Assembly: GCF_001049735.1 (NCBI RefSeq)
Contig: NZ_CVPC01000011.1
Span: forward strand, 55,346 to 119,345
Length of the DNA: 64,000 bases
Direction of reading: 5' to 3'
Origin: Nereida ignava
Lineage (GTDB): Bacteria > Pseudomonadota > Alphaproteobacteria > Rhodobacterales > Rhodobacteraceae
Of the stretch, positions 22,135 to 31,533 are shown piece by piece. The translations under genes and the position numbers were made by a program. The stretch's first letter is position 1; each line of letters opens with the position of its first letter. The notes under the pieces were generated by a model that made no database searches, was not told where the DNA came from, and saw only the letters and a program-made list of their open reading frames with translations.

Positions 22135-22612
22135 CTGTTGGCTCCTGCGGGATGGATGCGGATAAATCAGCGCGCCATTTATCGAGGCGTGCGGCCAGCG
22201 CATCATCAGATGTGGCCAAAATGCCGGCGGCCATCAGGCCTGCGTTTGCAGCACCTGCCGCGCCAATCGCCATGGTCGCAACCGGATATCCTTTGGGCAT
22301 TTGCAGGATGGAATAAAGGCTGTCTACACCCGAAAGCGCCTTGGTTTGAACCGGCACACCCACCACTGGCACGCGGGTTTTGGACGCCATCATACCGGGC
22401 AAATGGGCAGCACCACCGGCACCTGCGATGATCACTTTGAGGCCACGCTCTACGGCAGTTTTGCCGTATTCCCAAAGCCGGTCAGGGGTGCGGTGCGCCG
22501 AGACGATCTTGGTCTCATAGGCGATGCCCAATTCATCGAGGATTGTTGCTGCGTTTTTCATGGTGGGCCAATCGCTTTGGCTGCCCATGATGATACCGAC
22601 TGTGATGGACAT
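22127..22612 (-). CDS. purE: N5-carboxyaminoimidazole ribonucleotide mutase
   Basis: Class I PurE, converting N5-CAIR to CAIR. 161 residues, with GSQSDWPTM at 10-18, SAHRTPDRL at 38-46 and the [13 protein letters not shown] loop at 64-76. Works directly after PurK, encoded next to it. Confidence 0.97.
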   Translation of the reverse strand: MSITVGIIMGSQSDWPTMKNAATILDELGIAYETKIVSAHRTPDRLWEYGKTAVERGLKVIIAGAGGAAHLPGMMASKTRVPVVGVPVQTKALSGVDSLYSILQMPKGYPVATMAIGAAGAANAGLMAAGILATSDDALAARLDKWRADLSASIPQEPTDD

Positions 22613-22738
22613 GGCGCGTCCCTTTTCGTGGTGTTGATCGCGCGGGGCGGTCGTTGTTGAGGTCGTTATAACGCCGCTGGCCTGTTACGCAATCGGCGCG
22701 CCGAAATTGAACGTGGCTGCGGGCAGGGTGGCCGTATT

Positions 22739-22954
22739 TCAGGCGATAATATCGGGGGTGATGCGGTCTTCGAGTTGCGCGATGCGATCTTTCAGGCCGA
22801 GTTTTTGTTTTTTCAGACGCTGCAACGTGAGCCTGTCAAAGGGGCTGTCCGTCAGTGCTTCGATTGCGGTGTCGAGGTCACGGTGCTCTTGGCGCAAAAC
22901 TTCAAGTTTGATGCGCAACACATCTTCGCTTGGCATCTCCATTTGCGCGTTCAT
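22739..22954 (-). CDS. DUF465 / YdcH-family protein
   Basis: 71 residues, strongly helical and charged, with LRQEHRDLDTAIEAL (19-33) and LQRLKKQKLGLKDRIAQLED (44-63) matching the short antiparallel hairpin family DUF465. Function is unknown. Same strand as purEK but downstream of a 126-base gap preceding purE's start; it is probably a separate unit. Confidence 0.85.
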   Translation of the reverse strand: MNAQMEMPSEDVLRIKLEVLRQEHRDLDTAIEALTDSPFDRLTLQRLKKQKLGLKDRIAQLEDRITPDIIA

Positions 22955-23054
22955 TTGCAGTCCTCTGTCTGGGCTTTTGCCGATGTATCTGGGGACCAGT
23001 CACCGATCTGTTTCACTTAACTACCTGATTCTAGCCTATTTCACCTAGGAAAAC

Positions 23055-23084
23055 CTTGCGAAGCCGTAAACGCGCCCCCATATT
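23055..23084 (+). promoter_or_regulatory. heat-shock (RpoH, sigma-32-like) promoter of hsp20
   Basis: CTTGCG (23055-23060), 15 bases, then CCCCATATT (23076-23084), close to the sigma-32 consensus CTTGAA and CCCCATNT. It stands about 70 bases before the small heat-shock protein gene, exactly where such control is expected. Confidence 0.75.
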
Positions 23085-23157
23085 TTATTTCATGAAGCGC
23101 ATTGCCTTGATTTGGGGTGCGCCTTGATACCGTCGCTTGACTGAAAAGGACGAATAG

Positions 23158-23571
23158 ATGACGAAATTAACCTTGGGGACCCATCCCTATTTGTTGGGGT
23201 TTGAGCAGCTTGAGCGCTTGGTTGAGCGCAGCGCGAAGACCGGAAACGATGGATACCCGCCCTATAATATCGAACAAACCAGTGACACATCTTACCGCAT
23301 TACGCTTGCGGTGGCGGGATTTGGCGATGACGATTTAAGTATCACCGTGGAAGACAGCCAACTGGTGATCCGTGGCCGCCAAACCGATGACAGTGAGGGC
23401 CGCGTGTTTCTGCACCGCGGGATCGCAGCGCGGCAGTTCCAAAAGTCTTTTGTGCTGGCGGATGGCGTCGAAGTGGGGGCTGCACGCATTGAGAACGGGC
23501 TGCTGCACGTTGATCTGAACCGCGCCGTGCCAGACCGGATCATCCAGAAAATCGAAATCTCAAAAGGGTAA
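23158..23571 (+). CDS. small heat-shock protein, Hsp20/IbpA family
   Basis: 137-residue ATP-independent holdase. A short N-terminus with a hydrophobic stretch precedes the alpha-crystallin domain, roughly residues 35-125, containing YRITLAVAGFGDDDLSITVED and the conserved region ARIENGLLHVDLNR. The C-terminal IQKIEI is an I-x-I-type anchoring motif. AAAAGGA precedes the ATG. Cotranscribed with the DUF1150 gene 15 bases downstream. Confidence 0.95.
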   Translation: MTKLTLGTHPYLLGFEQLERLVERSAKTGNDGYPPYNIEQTSDTSYRITLAVAGFGDDDLSITVEDSQLVIRGRQTDDSEGRVFLHRGIAARQFQKSFVLADGVEVGAARIENGLLHVDLNRAVPDRIIQKIEISKG

Positions 23572-23586
23572 GTTGGGGGAATTGAT

Positions 23587-23826
23587 ATGAAAAATGACGT
23601 TTCAAATACAGCAGATACGCGTTTTGGTGACAACAGTAAGCTTGTTTATGTAAAGCCAATTGCCCTTGATGAATTGCCTGATGAGGTGCGCGAAAAAGTG
23701 AATGGGCAGGGCCCATTGTTTGCGGTGCACAATGATGCAGGCCAACAATTGGCGCTTGTGGCTGGACGGCGTTTGGCGTTTGAGTTGGCGCGCGAGAACG
23801 ATTTACAGCCAGTAACCGTTCATTAA
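23587..23826 (+). CDS. DUF1150 family protein
   Basis: 79 residues: LVYVKPIALDELPDEVRE (19-36) and LFAVHNDAGQQLALVAGRR (44-62) match DUF1150. In alphaproteobacteria this family habitually follows an hsp20 gene, as here. Function has not been established; the association suggests a stress-related role. Ribosome site is GGGG-rich, just upstream. Confidence 0.88.
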   Translation: MKNDVSNTADTRFGDNSKLVYVKPIALDELPDEVREKVNGQGPLFAVHNDAGQQLALVAGRRLAFELARENDLQPVTVH

Positions 23827-23873
23827 CTGTCACAGACGCAGTAAATGGCGCAGCAGACAAAAGTGAGACCCTG

Positions 23874-24911
23874 ATGATGCGTGCGCCATTTGAGATTGCA
23901 GGCCGTGAAATTGCGGCCGCCAGCAGACAAACTGTTGAGTTGCCCGTCAGCGTGATGGCTGACAACACGCCCGTGGGCTTGAACGTTCATGTGATCCACG
24001 GGGCGGATGAGGGCCCCGTTTCTTTCGTCAGTGCGGCCGTGCACGGCGACGAAGTGGTTGGCGTTGAGATTTGTCGCCGTCTTTTGGCCAGTGTTGATCC
24101 CGAATTGTTGCGCGGCACGCTTCTTGTGGTGCCGATTGTAAATGCGTTCGGATTTCTGAACCGGTCACGATACCTACCGGACCGGCGGGATTTGAACCGA
24201 TCATTTCCCGGCTCATCCAAGGGGTCTTTAGCGTCTCGCTTGGCCCAGATATTTTTGCGCGACGTCGTTCAGCGCTGCAGCTTTGGTGTGGATTTACACT
24301 CGGCTGCGATCCACCGGACAAACTTGCCCCAGTGCCGCGTGTCGGCGGGCAATGCGCGTACGCTGGCTATGGCGCGGACATTTGGCGCACCTGTCATTTT
24401 GACATCAGATTTGCGCGAAGGTTCGTTGAGATCAGAGGCGGCAGAGCGCGGGGTTGATGTGCTTTTGTATGAAGCGGGCGAAGGGCTTCGGTTTGATGAG
24501 TTTGCAGTGCGCGCGGGCGTGATGGGCATCATGCGTGTGTTGCACGGCGCTGACATGGTGGACGACACTGACTTTGATCCGGTCGTCACGCCGTCCCTTT
24601 TGTGCAGTTCAAGCCAGTGGGTGCGGGCGCCCGCAGGGGGCTTGTTGCGCGCGTTCAAAGGGGATGGCGATGTGGTCGAAGAGGGTGATTTATTGGCCGC
24701 GGTGAGCGATCCGTTTGGCGCACAAGAGCATGAAATTCTGGCCCCAGCCCCCGGGATTGTGGTGGGTCGCGCGGTGTTGCCCGTGGTGAATGAAGGGGAC
24801 GCAGTGTTTCATTTGGCGGCCGTGCGCCAAGGAGATGCGGAAGCGACCGTGGAAGAAATTGCTGCGCAGCTGGATGCTTCACCGCTGTTTGATGAAGACG
24901 AAATTATTTAG
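23874..24911 (+). CDS. succinylglutamate desuccinylase/aspartoacylase-family zinc hydrolase
   Basis: 345 residues of the M14-related AstE/AspA family. The zinc ligands are visible as HGDE (H57, E60) and H143 in VDLHSAAIH; RRDLNRSFPG at 105-114 binds substrate carboxylate in relatives. The C-terminal 100 residues form a beta-rich domain. No arginine-succinyltransferase genes accompany it, so an AstE role is unlikely; a deacylase of an N-acyl amino acid or peptide is an inference. Same strand as hsp20-DUF1150. Confidence 0.85.
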   Translation: MMRAPFEIAGREIAAASRQTVELPVSVMADNTPVGLNVHVIHGADEGPVSFVSAAVHGDEVVGVEICRRLLASVDPELLRGTLLVVPIVNAFGFLNRSRYLPDRRDLNRSFPGSSKGSLASRLAQIFLRDVVQRCSFGVDLHSAAIHRTNLPQCRVSAGNARTLAMARTFGAPVILTSDLREGSLRSEAAERGVDVLLYEAGEGLRFDEFAVRAGVMGIMRVLHGADMVDDTDFDPVVTPSLLCSSSQWVRAPAGGLLRAFKGDGDVVEEGDLLAAVSDPFGAQEHEILAPAPGIVVGRAVLPVVNEGDAVFHLAAVRQGDAEATVEEIAAQLDASPLFDEDEII

Positions 24912-24924
24912 ACAGGTAATTAAA

Positions 24925-24950
24925 AAAGGCAGGGTGTGTACCCTGCCTTT
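24925..24950. terminator. bidirectional intrinsic terminator
   Basis: AAAGGCAGGGT and ACCCTGCCTTT form a perfect eleven-base stem around GTGT, with A/T flanks. It separates the convergent aspartoacylase-like and sat-cysC genes. Confidence 0.88.
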
Positions 24951-24981
24951 GTGCGTTTTCGGATATATCTTCGATCAGAAG

Positions 24982-26709
24982 TTAGGCGCGGATTAGGCCG
25001 AGGCTTTCAAGTTTAAGAAGCACTTGGTGCGCGCAGTTATCGACATCGACGTTTTCGGTTTCAACACGCAATTCAGGGTTTTCAGGAATGTCGTAAGGGT
25101 CTGAAATGCCTGTGAATTCCTTGATCTTACCTTCGCGCGCAAGCTTGTAGAGGCCCTTGCGATCACGGCGCTCGCATTCCTCAATTGACGTGGCTACGTG
25201 GACTTCGATGAAGGCGCCAAACTGTTCAATATCTTCGCGTACGGCGCGCCGTGTCGTGGCATAGGGGGCGATTGGTGCGCAAATGGCGATGCCGCCGTTT
25301 TTGGTAATTTCCGATGCAACATAGCCGATGCGGCGGATGTTCAGATCGCGGTGCTCTTTCGAAAAGCCGAGCTCGGAGCTGAGGTTTTTGCGTACGATAT
25401 CGCCGTCCAGCAAGGTCACGGGACGTCCGCCCATTTCCATCAGCTTCACCATAAGCGCGTTTGCGATGGTGGATTTGCCAGAACCTGAATAGCCGGTGAA
25501 CAGCACTGAAAATCCTTGCTGCGCGCGCGGTGGGCGGGTTTTGCGCAGCTCGTTCACGACGGCCGGGAACGAGAACCACTCGGGGATTTCCAACCCTTCC
25601 GACAGGCGGCGGCGCAATTCGGTGCCTGAGATGTTCAGGATTGTGACGTCATCCTTGTCGGCGATTTCGTCAGCGGGTTCGTATTGGGCGCGGTCTTGGA
25701 CGTAGACCATATGTTTGAAATCGACCATTTCGATGCCCATTTCCGCCTGGTGTTCGCGGAACAGGTCTTGGGCGTCGTAGGGGCCGTAAAAATCTTTGCC
25801 GGCCGAGTTTGCGCCAGGGCCCGCGTGGTCGCGGCCAACGATGAAATGTGTGCAGCCGTGGTTTTTGCGGATGAGCCCGTGCCAAACCGCCTCGCGGGGG
25901 CCTGCCATGCGCATTGCAAGGTTCAACAGCGACATGGTTGTGGTGGCTTGTGGATACTGATCAAGCACCGCCTCGTAGCAGCGCACTCGTGTGAAGTGAT
26001 CAATGTCACCGGGCTTTGTAAGTCCCACAACGGGATGAATAAGTAAGTTGGCTTGCGCTTCTTTTGCAGCACGGAACGTTAGTTCTTGATGGGCGCGGTG
26101 CAGGGGGTTACGCGTTTGAAAAGCGACCACTTTGCGCCATCCAAGCTTGCGAAAATAGGCGCGCATTTCATTTGGTGTGTCACGCCGCGCTTTGAAATCA
26201 TAGTGTACAGGCTGCTGAATGCCTGTGACGGGACCGCCCAGATAAACCTTGCCTGCAGTGTTATGAAGATAGTTAACGGCCGGGTGTGCGCTGTCGTCTG
26301 CGCCAAAAACCTGTTTGGCTTCATGGGCTTTGTCTGGTGTCCAGCGGTCTGTGACAGTCATGGTGGCGAGGATGACGCCCTCTTGATCGCGCAGGGCGAT
26401 GTCTTGGCCAATTTCCAAACTTTCGGCGTAATCTTCGGCTACATCAAGGGTGATTGGCATGGGCCAAAGGGTGCCGTCCGCAAGGCGCATCGTGTCCACG
26501 ACGCTGTTATAATCGTCTTGGGACAAGAACCCTTTGAGCGGGTTGAAACCACCGTTCATCAAAAGCTCTAGATCGCAGATCTGGCGTGGTGTCAGATCGT
26601 GACTAATCAGATCGCCTGCATCGGCTTTAAGCTTTTGCGCGCTTTCATAGCTGACATAGAGTTCGGGGATTGGGGTGAGGTTGGCTGCCATTGTCATCGG
26701 ATTACTCAT
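24982..26709 (-). CDS. bifunctional sulfate adenylyltransferase / adenylylsulfate kinase
   Basis: Activates sulfate to APS and then PAPS. 575 residues: an N-terminal ATP-sulfurylase domain with RNPLHRAHQELT and GRDHAGPG, and a C-terminal APS-kinase domain with the P-loop GYSGSGKST near 404-412 and LLDGDIVRKNL. This sulfurylase-first fusion is familiar in Rhodobacterales. Three in-frame starts exist (26709, 26697, 26691); I take 26709 but no ribosome site decides it. The sulfotransferase or PAPS reductase partners are not in the window. Confidence 0.94.
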   Translation of the reverse strand: MSNPMTMAANLTPIPELYVSYESAQKLKADAGDLISHDLTPRQICDLELLMNGGFNPLKGFLSQDDYNSVVDTMRLADGTLWPMPITLDVAEDYAESLEIGQDIALRDQEGVILATMTVTDRWTPDKAHEAKQVFGADDSAHPAVNYLHNTAGKVYLGGPVTGIQQPVHYDFKARRDTPNEMRAYFRKLGWRKVVAFQTRNPLHRAHQELTFRAAKEAQANLLIHPVVGLTKPGDIDHFTRVRCYEAVLDQYPQATTTMSLLNLAMRMAGPREAVWHGLIRKNHGCTHFIVGRDHAGPGANSAGKDFYGPYDAQDLFREHQAEMGIEMVDFKHMVYVQDRAQYEPADEIADKDDVTILNISGTELRRRLSEGLEIPEWFSFPAVVNELRKTRPPRAQQGFSVLFTGYSGSGKSTIANALMVKLMEMGGRPVTLLDGDIVRKNLSSELGFSKEHRDLNIRRIGYVASEITKNGGIAICAPIAPYATTRRAVREDIEQFGAFIEVHVATSIEECERRDRKGLYKLAREGKIKEFTGISDPYDIPENPELRVETENVDVDNCAHQVLLKLESLGLIRA

Positions 26710-26837
26710 TTGGGGTATATCGGTCCTAGGTGGCTTCCGGTTACGCAAGCAATGTGGCGAAAATCGTGCAATGGCGCGGCAATCACGCCCAAACCGCGCC
26801 TAACTGTAATTAAACACGGTTCGGGTGCATGATTGGG

Positions 26838-27776
26838 TTATTCGCCCGCCAAAAAGCGTTCGGCTTCAAGGGCGGCCATGCAGCCCATGCCGGCGGATGT
26901 GACCGCTTGGCGGTATTTGTGGTCCGTCAAGTCACCCGCGGCGAAGATGCCCGGGATGCTGGTTTCGGTGCTGTCTGGTTTGGTCACCACATAGCCGCCC
27001 ATGTGCGTTTCAAGCACGTCTTTCACCAATTCGTTGGATGGGGCGTGGCCGATCGCCACGAAGACACCCTTACAGGCGATGTCCTGTGTCTCGCCTGTTT
27101 TGACGTTGCGCACGGTGATGCCTTCCACGCCGAGAGGTGTGTCTGTGCCAGTGACCTCAACCATTTCATGATCCCACAGTGGGACGATTTTTTCGTTCTT
27201 CATCAGGCGATCGATAAGGATTTTCTCAGCGCGTAGTGTGTCACGGCGGTGCACCAGCGTAACTTTTGAAGCAAAGTTGGTCAGAAACAACGCCTCTTCA
27301 ACAGCTGTGTTGCCGCCACCGATCACCACGATTTCCTGACCGCGGTAGAAAAAGCCGTCACAAGTGGCACAGGCCGATACGCCAAAGCCCTTGAATTTCT
27401 CTTCGCTCTCAAGGCCCAACCATTTGGCCCGCGCGCCTGTTGCCAGAATAACCGCGTCGGCGGTGTAGGTCGTGCCGCTGTCGCCGTGGGCGGTGAAGGG
27501 ACGGGAAGTTGTATCGAGCTTGGTGATGATATCACCGATGATCTTCGTGCCCATGGCGGCGGCATGATCTTGCATGCGGACCATCAAATCAGGACCCTGA
27601 ACTTCCGTATCACCGGGCCAATTTTCGACTTCGGTTGTGGTGGTAAGCTGGCCGCCCGGCTCTATACCCTGAACCAAAATTGGGTTCAGCATGGCACGAC
27701 TTGCATAGACGGCGGCGGTATAGCCAGCAGGGCCAGAACCGATGATGAGAACTTTGGTGTGGCGTGTGTCGGCCAT
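26838..27776 (-). CDS. trxB: thioredoxin-disulfide reductase
   Basis: NADPH- and FAD-dependent reductase of thioredoxin. 312 residues with FAD motif GSGPAG (13-18), redox-active CATC (136-139), NADPH motif GGGNTA (153-158) and the C-terminal [21 protein letters not shown] precedes the ATG. Divergent from an Lrp-type regulator gene about 210 bases away, an arrangement that suggests, but does not show, regulation. Confidence 0.97.
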   Translation of the reverse strand: MADTRHTKVLIIGSGPAGYTAAVYASRAMLNPILVQGIEPGGQLTTTTEVENWPGDTEVQGPDLMVRMQDHAAAMGTKIIGDIITKLDTTSRPFTAHGDSGTTYTADAVILATGARAKWLGLESEEKFKGFGVSACATCDGFFYRGQEIVVIGGGNTAVEEALFLTNFASKVTLVHRRDTLRAEKILIDRLMKNEKIVPLWDHEMVEVTGTDTPLGVEGITVRNVKTGETQDIACKGVFVAIGHAPSNELVKDVLETHMGGYVVTKPDSTETSIPGIFAAGDLTDHKYRQAVTSAGMGCMAALEAERFLAGE

Positions 27777-27987
27777 GGCGGGCTTCCCTTTATGGTGCGG
27801 CTTTTGAGGCCGTGAATGAGGTGGCAGAAGACTGCGGTCAGCGAAAAGATATAAACGGCATTTTCAGGGGTTGAAAGGGGGCGGCTGAGCGAATAGCTGC
27901 GCATAATTATTGCGCAATGTTGAAATATTGTTGCGCACTCAAAGCGGCTAACGTAAGAAAGGCGCTGAACTTTATGGGGATACTTTA

Positions 27988-28488
27988 ATGGCTGGTGCAA
28001 AACTGGACCCGATTGACCGGATGATTTTGGCCGAACTTCAAGCGGATGGCCGCATGACAAACGTGGAATTGGCCAAGCGCGTGGGTATTTCTGCGCCGCC
28101 GTGTTTGCGCCGTGTGCGCACCCTTGAGGATGCAGGCTACATCAAAGGATATCACGCACAGGTTGATGCGCGCGAGCTTGGTTTTGAAGTGCAGGTGTTC
28201 GCGATGGTGGGTTTGCAGTCTCAGGCGGAAAATGATCTCCGCGAGTTCGAGCAGCGTTGTGAAGGGTGGCCTTTGGTGCGCGAGTGTCACATGTTGAACG
28301 GTGAAGTTGATTTCATTTTGAAATGTGTGGCCCCTGATCTGAGTAGTTTTCAGTCGTTTTTGACTGGCGAGTTGTTGACCGCGCCAAACGTTGGCAGCGT
28401 CAAAACATCGCTGGTCATTCGCGGTGCCAAGAACGAGCCGGGTGTGCCATTTGACGTGTTGGAAAGCCGTCTCAACACGGAGGCGTAA
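27988..28488 (+). CDS. Lrp/AsnC-family transcriptional regulator
   Basis: 166 residues. An N-terminal helix-turn-helix covers about residues 6-56 (DRMILAELQADGRMTNVELA, then GISAPPCLRRVRTLEDAGYI) and a C-terminal RAM ligand-binding domain follows, including LNGEVDFILKCVAPDL. Usually an octameric, amino-acid-responsive regulator. Its ligand and targets are unknown; trxB, read in the opposite direction, is the nearest candidate. Confidence 0.92.
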   Translation: MAGAKLDPIDRMILAELQADGRMTNVELAKRVGISAPPCLRRVRTLEDAGYIKGYHAQVDARELGFEVQVFAMVGLQSQAENDLREFEQRCEGWPLVRECHMLNGEVDFILKCVAPDLSSFQSFLTGELLTAPNVGSVKTSLVIRGAKNEPGVPFDVLESRLNTEA

Positions 28489-28508
28489 GTCGGAAATACT
28501 CTACGGGC

Positions 28509-29312
28509 CTAGGCGATTTGCTTGCCTGGGCCTTGGGCGTCACTAACAATGCGCGGATAGGCCAGTGGGCCGAAATCACTGACGCGTGTAATATGCGGAA
28601 AAAACGATAAGTAGAGTTCAAGCATCTGCGCATTTGTTTGCGGGGTTGCTTGCTGGCCCGGGTGATATGTCTCGATACCCATACCGTTTGCGAAGATCAC
28701 AGCATGTCGCTTTAGCGCAATATGATAGACTTGAACGGGGCTTGGCGGCGTTACCTCAATGACATTCATGCCGTCGATAAGCGCGCGCACAGGCACCAAA
28801 GCGCCGTCCGTGCCTAACGTATCTGTGCAATTTTGCCCGCGCTGTAAAACGCGCGCTTTTGGTCCCAGAATGAGATCCGGAGCAGGCCTGCCCATCCCGA
28901 AACTGTCCATGGGTAACCGCGTGAGGCGGCCCATTTCATGTGATTGGCGGGGTGCATTCGGAACCAGCGTCAGTGTGCCTTTCCAAAGAACGGTCTCTTG
29001 GGTGGTGCGGCTGTTGTGAGAAGTCGTGATTACATCTCCGGGCCAAAGATCTTCAATCGCGCGCGGGCCGTCTGGTGTCGCGATGAGCGTTCCGCGTGCA
29101 ATCGCCGCAAAGGCGCTTTCGAATAAATCGGATGCGGGTGCGAGTTGTGAGATATCTGCGATCGTGCCGTCAGACCGCAAGAAGCTAGCCTCGTACTTGC
29201 GCAGCAGCGGCTTGTTAGGCTGGCGTGGCGGTTGTGCCGTAAGCGTGCGTGCTGACACGGCTGTTGGTTTTTTTGAACCTACTTGGGTTATGGGGCGTGG
29301 TGGATAATACAT
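28509..29312 (-). CDS. Hint-domain protein with degenerate active site
   Basis: 267 residues from the ATG at 29312, chosen over a GTG at 29318 because GAGG lies five bases before it. A proline-rich N-terminus leads into a Hint_2-type domain: ARGTLIATPDGPRAIEDLWP (about 71-90), PDLILGPKARVL (about 141-152) and the C-terminal YHIALKRHAVIFANGMGIET. The usual N-terminal Cys of the splicing or cleavage reaction is Ala here, and the TxxH-type histidine position is also Ala. Self-processing is therefore unlikely. No signal peptide or flanking extein is seen. Function unknown. Confidence 0.82.
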   Translation of the reverse strand: MYYPPRPITQVGSKKPTAVSARTLTAQPPRQPNKPLLRKYEASFLRSDGTIADISQLAPASDLFESAFAAIARGTLIATPDGPRAIEDLWPGDVITTSHNSRTTQETVLWKGTLTLVPNAPRQSHEMGRLTRLPMDSFGMGRPAPDLILGPKARVLQRGQNCTDTLGTDGALVPVRALIDGMNVIEVTPPSPVQVYHIALKRHAVIFANGMGIETYHPGQQATPQTNAQMLELYLSFFPHITRVSDFGPLAYPRIVSDAQGPGKQIA

Positions 29313-29331
29313 CGGCACCTCAAGGGGTTGT

Positions 29332-29502
29332 TTACGCGGCAGTTTTCATACGTTCAGACGCCAGCGAAGATGATGTGGGTGTGGCTTGGCGCGGCTCGCT
29401 TAAGCGTGCTTTCTTGCTGCTGCGTGACCACGGCATCTGGTGGTGTTGCGCAGTTTCGGATGCTGCAATTAGGCGTTTTATCCATTTGGGGTGCGCGGTC
29501 AT
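29332..29502 (-). CDS. small conserved protein, 56 residues, upstream of the Hint gene
   Basis: Begins MTAHPKWIKRLIAASE and carries a central QMPWSRSSKK; GGAG sits six bases before the ATG at 29502. I recall short roseobacter proteins of the same W-then-MPW-basic layout near Hint genes, but cannot verify this here. It ends 19 bases before the Hint start, so the two probably form an operon. The frame extends upstream, without support, to 29640. Function unknown. Confidence 0.6.
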   Translation of the reverse strand: MTAHPKWIKRLIAASETAQHHQMPWSRSSKKARLSEPRQATPTSSSLASERMKTAA

Positions 29503-29667
29503 GGCAGGCTCCGTACTCATTAAAGTTTGAGCCAACCTGCACCGCCAATGCGGCGCGATTACGGAAGAAATTGCATCAATTGGGGTATGTTTGGGGCAGG
29601 CTGATGGATAATACAGGCCTGCAACATGGTTTCGCCGCAATAGTTAACGGCAAAAAACGCAAGCAGC

Positions 29668-30432
29668 TTATAAAGTAATGGCCGAGATCAACCGCCCGTA
29701 GTCAGCTTCGTTGTGATGACAGCTGCGACGATAGCTAAAGAAGCGTTCTGGGTCGGTATAGGTGCAATGACGTGTCCATTCTGCGTGTCCAACGCCAGCG
29801 TCACGCAGTAGTTTTAGGCCAAAAGATGGTAAGTCAAATTGGTACTTTTGAGGGGTACTGCCGCCAGCAAAAAACCGCGCGTTTTCAGCGTCATGATCCA
29901 TGAATTCTTCGAGAAACTCTTGCCCCACTTCGTAATTTTCTTGGCTGATGCTGGGCCCGATTATGGCTGTGATATTCTGGCGGACCGCGCCAAGTTTTTC
30001 CATTTGCGTGATGGTGTTTTCCAGAACGCCTGCCATTGCGCCGCGCCAGCCCGCATGCGCCGCACCTATGACGCCTGCCTCTGGATCGCTGAATAAAACG
30101 GGCTGACAATCCGCAGTCAAAATGCCCAACACGGCACCTTTGACGTTTGTGACCATCGCATCCGCGCGCGTTCTGTCCTCGGCTGCGTGGGGCGATGTGA
30201 TCACATGAACGTCGGCGGAGTGGTGTTGGAAGACCGTGTGTAACTGTGTGACTGGGCTTCCAAAATGTGCGGCGACGCGGCTTCGGTTGATCGCAACGGC
30301 TTGGGATTGATCGCTGCTGCCTTGTCCGCAGTTCAGGCCGTGAAACACACCCGATGAAGCGCCACCCACGCGGGTGAAAAACCCGTGGCGACAATTGTGC
30401 AGTGAGTCAGATGTGATGACATCAAGGGCCAT
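29668..30432 (-). CDS. pgeF: PgeF/YfiH-family peptidoglycan editing factor (DUF152)
   Basis: 254 residues. TADCQPVLFSD (104-114 region) and AAHAGWRGAMAGVLE (123-137 region) supply the Cys/His metal site characteristic of the family, and RHCTYTDPERFFSYRR is the conserved C-terminal segment. E. coli YfiH removes mis-incorporated amino acids from UDP-MurNAc precursors; other members act as polyphenol oxidases or nucleoside deaminases. Starts six bases after the MidA-like stop in the same direction. Confidence 0.9.
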   Translation of the reverse strand: MALDVITSDSLHNCRHGFFTRVGGASSGVFHGLNCGQGSSDQSQAVAINRSRVAAHFGSPVTQLHTVFQHHSADVHVITSPHAAEDRTRADAMVTNVKGAVLGILTADCQPVLFSDPEAGVIGAAHAGWRGAMAGVLENTITQMEKLGAVRQNITAIIGPSISQENYEVGQEFLEEFMDHDAENARFFAGGSTPQKYQFDLPSFGLKLLRDAGVGHAEWTRHCTYTDPERFFSYRRSCHHNEADYGRLISAITL

Positions 30433-30438
30433 GAGGGA

Positions 30439-31533
30439 TTAAAACTCCAGTCCGGCAATGGGGCGTGCGCCGTGCGGCGTGATGCCCAACACTTTGAATA
30501 GAGTTCCCATTTCGTCAGGGTGGGTCAAGCGCTTATGCGCGGCGATATGCTGCTCAAGGGCGGTACCGCTGAGTTTGCCAGCAAGGCTTTGGGCGCGCGC
30601 AGTGATGCCAAGACGTTCCAGAAAGACACCTTGGGGCGTCATCAAAGATGGCGTTGCACCACTGGCTTTGGCGGCATCTGCCAAGGCCTCAAAATCAACA
30701 TGGGCGGTGAGGTCGGCGGTGCCGATATGGGTCAATGGATCAACGGGCTTATGGTTTGATAGGGCTTGAAATGTATCGCCGTTGCTGCGCCAATCGCCGT
30801 AGTCGATCACCAAGCCCGCGCCGCCGTTTTGCGCGATATGCTCGGCAAGATGGGACATGATTGCAGTGGCCTGTGGGCAGGTCTCTATGCGCATGTCGGG
30901 GGTCGTGTCATCCAAGCGATGTTCCAGTGCGGCGATCGGGGCGGCGTCTGACAGACCCATGATGAGGGTGCTGTCTTGTGCTGCGATCAAATGCTCGCGC
31001 CAGCCATCTTTGTCACGGGTAAACTGACGGATAGGAAGTGCATCGAAGAATTCGTTTGCGACCGCGAAAAGCGGTAGTTTGGGCAGATCTGTTACCGTTG
31101 TGTGGTGGGTGACGCTGAACCCTGAAAGGATGTCTAGCTGGGCTTTTTGCAGCACTGGTGATGCTTCGATTAGATGAATTTCGGCTGCGTCATGAAAGCC
31201 TTTAACCCCTTTCGTGGCGCGTAAAATATCGGCCATCAGAGTTCCGCGGCCTGGGCCCAGCTCGGCCAGTGCAAAGCGGGTTGGTGCCCCCTGATCCATC
31301 CACGTTTGTGCAAGCGCGAGGCCGATAAACTCACCAAACATTTGACTGATCTCAGGGGCCGTTATGAAGTCACCAGTCACGCCCAAAGGATCGCGGGTTG
31401 TGTAATATCCCAACGTCGGATGTAGCAAGCAGGTTTGCATGAATTGCGCAATGCTCAGCGGACCTGTTGCTTTGATCTGTGCAAGCAGATGATCTTTGAG
31501 AGTGAGCTCACGCGCGTCTTTTTCTTCCGTCAT
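30439..31533 (-). CDS. MidA/NDUFAF7-like SAM-dependent methyltransferase
   Basis: 364 residues from the ATG at 31533; the start overlaps the lgt stop as ATGA. The SAM motif [11 protein letters not shown] lies at 90-100, with [20 protein letters not shown] upstream, a signature of the NDUFAF7 family. The mitochondrial relative methylates an arginine of a complex I subunit; in bacteria the target is not known. Forms an operon lgt-midA-pgeF. Confidence 0.9.
   Translation of the reverse strand: MTEEKDARELTLKDHLLAQIKATGPLSIAQFMQTCLLHPTLGYYTTRDPLGVTGDFITAPEISQMFGEFIGLALAQTWMDQGAPTRFALAELGPGRGTLMADILRATKGVKGFHDAAEIHLIEASPVLQKAQLDILSGFSVTHHTTVTDLPKLPLFAVANEFFDALPIRQFTRDKDGWREHLIAAQDSTLIMGLSDAAPIAALEHRLDDTTPDMRIETCPQATAIMSHLAEHIAQNGGAGLVIDYGDWRSNGDTFQALSNHKPVDPLTHIGTADLTAHVDFEALADAAKASGATPSLMTPQGVFLERLGITARAQSLAGKLSGTALEQHIAAHKRLTHPDEMGTLFKVLGITPHGARPIAGLEF

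Noticed and set aside
28509..29312. Reading the Hint protein as an intein or self-splicing element
   Set aside because: The reactive Cys is absent, there is no flanking extein, and the C-terminal splice residues are not seen.
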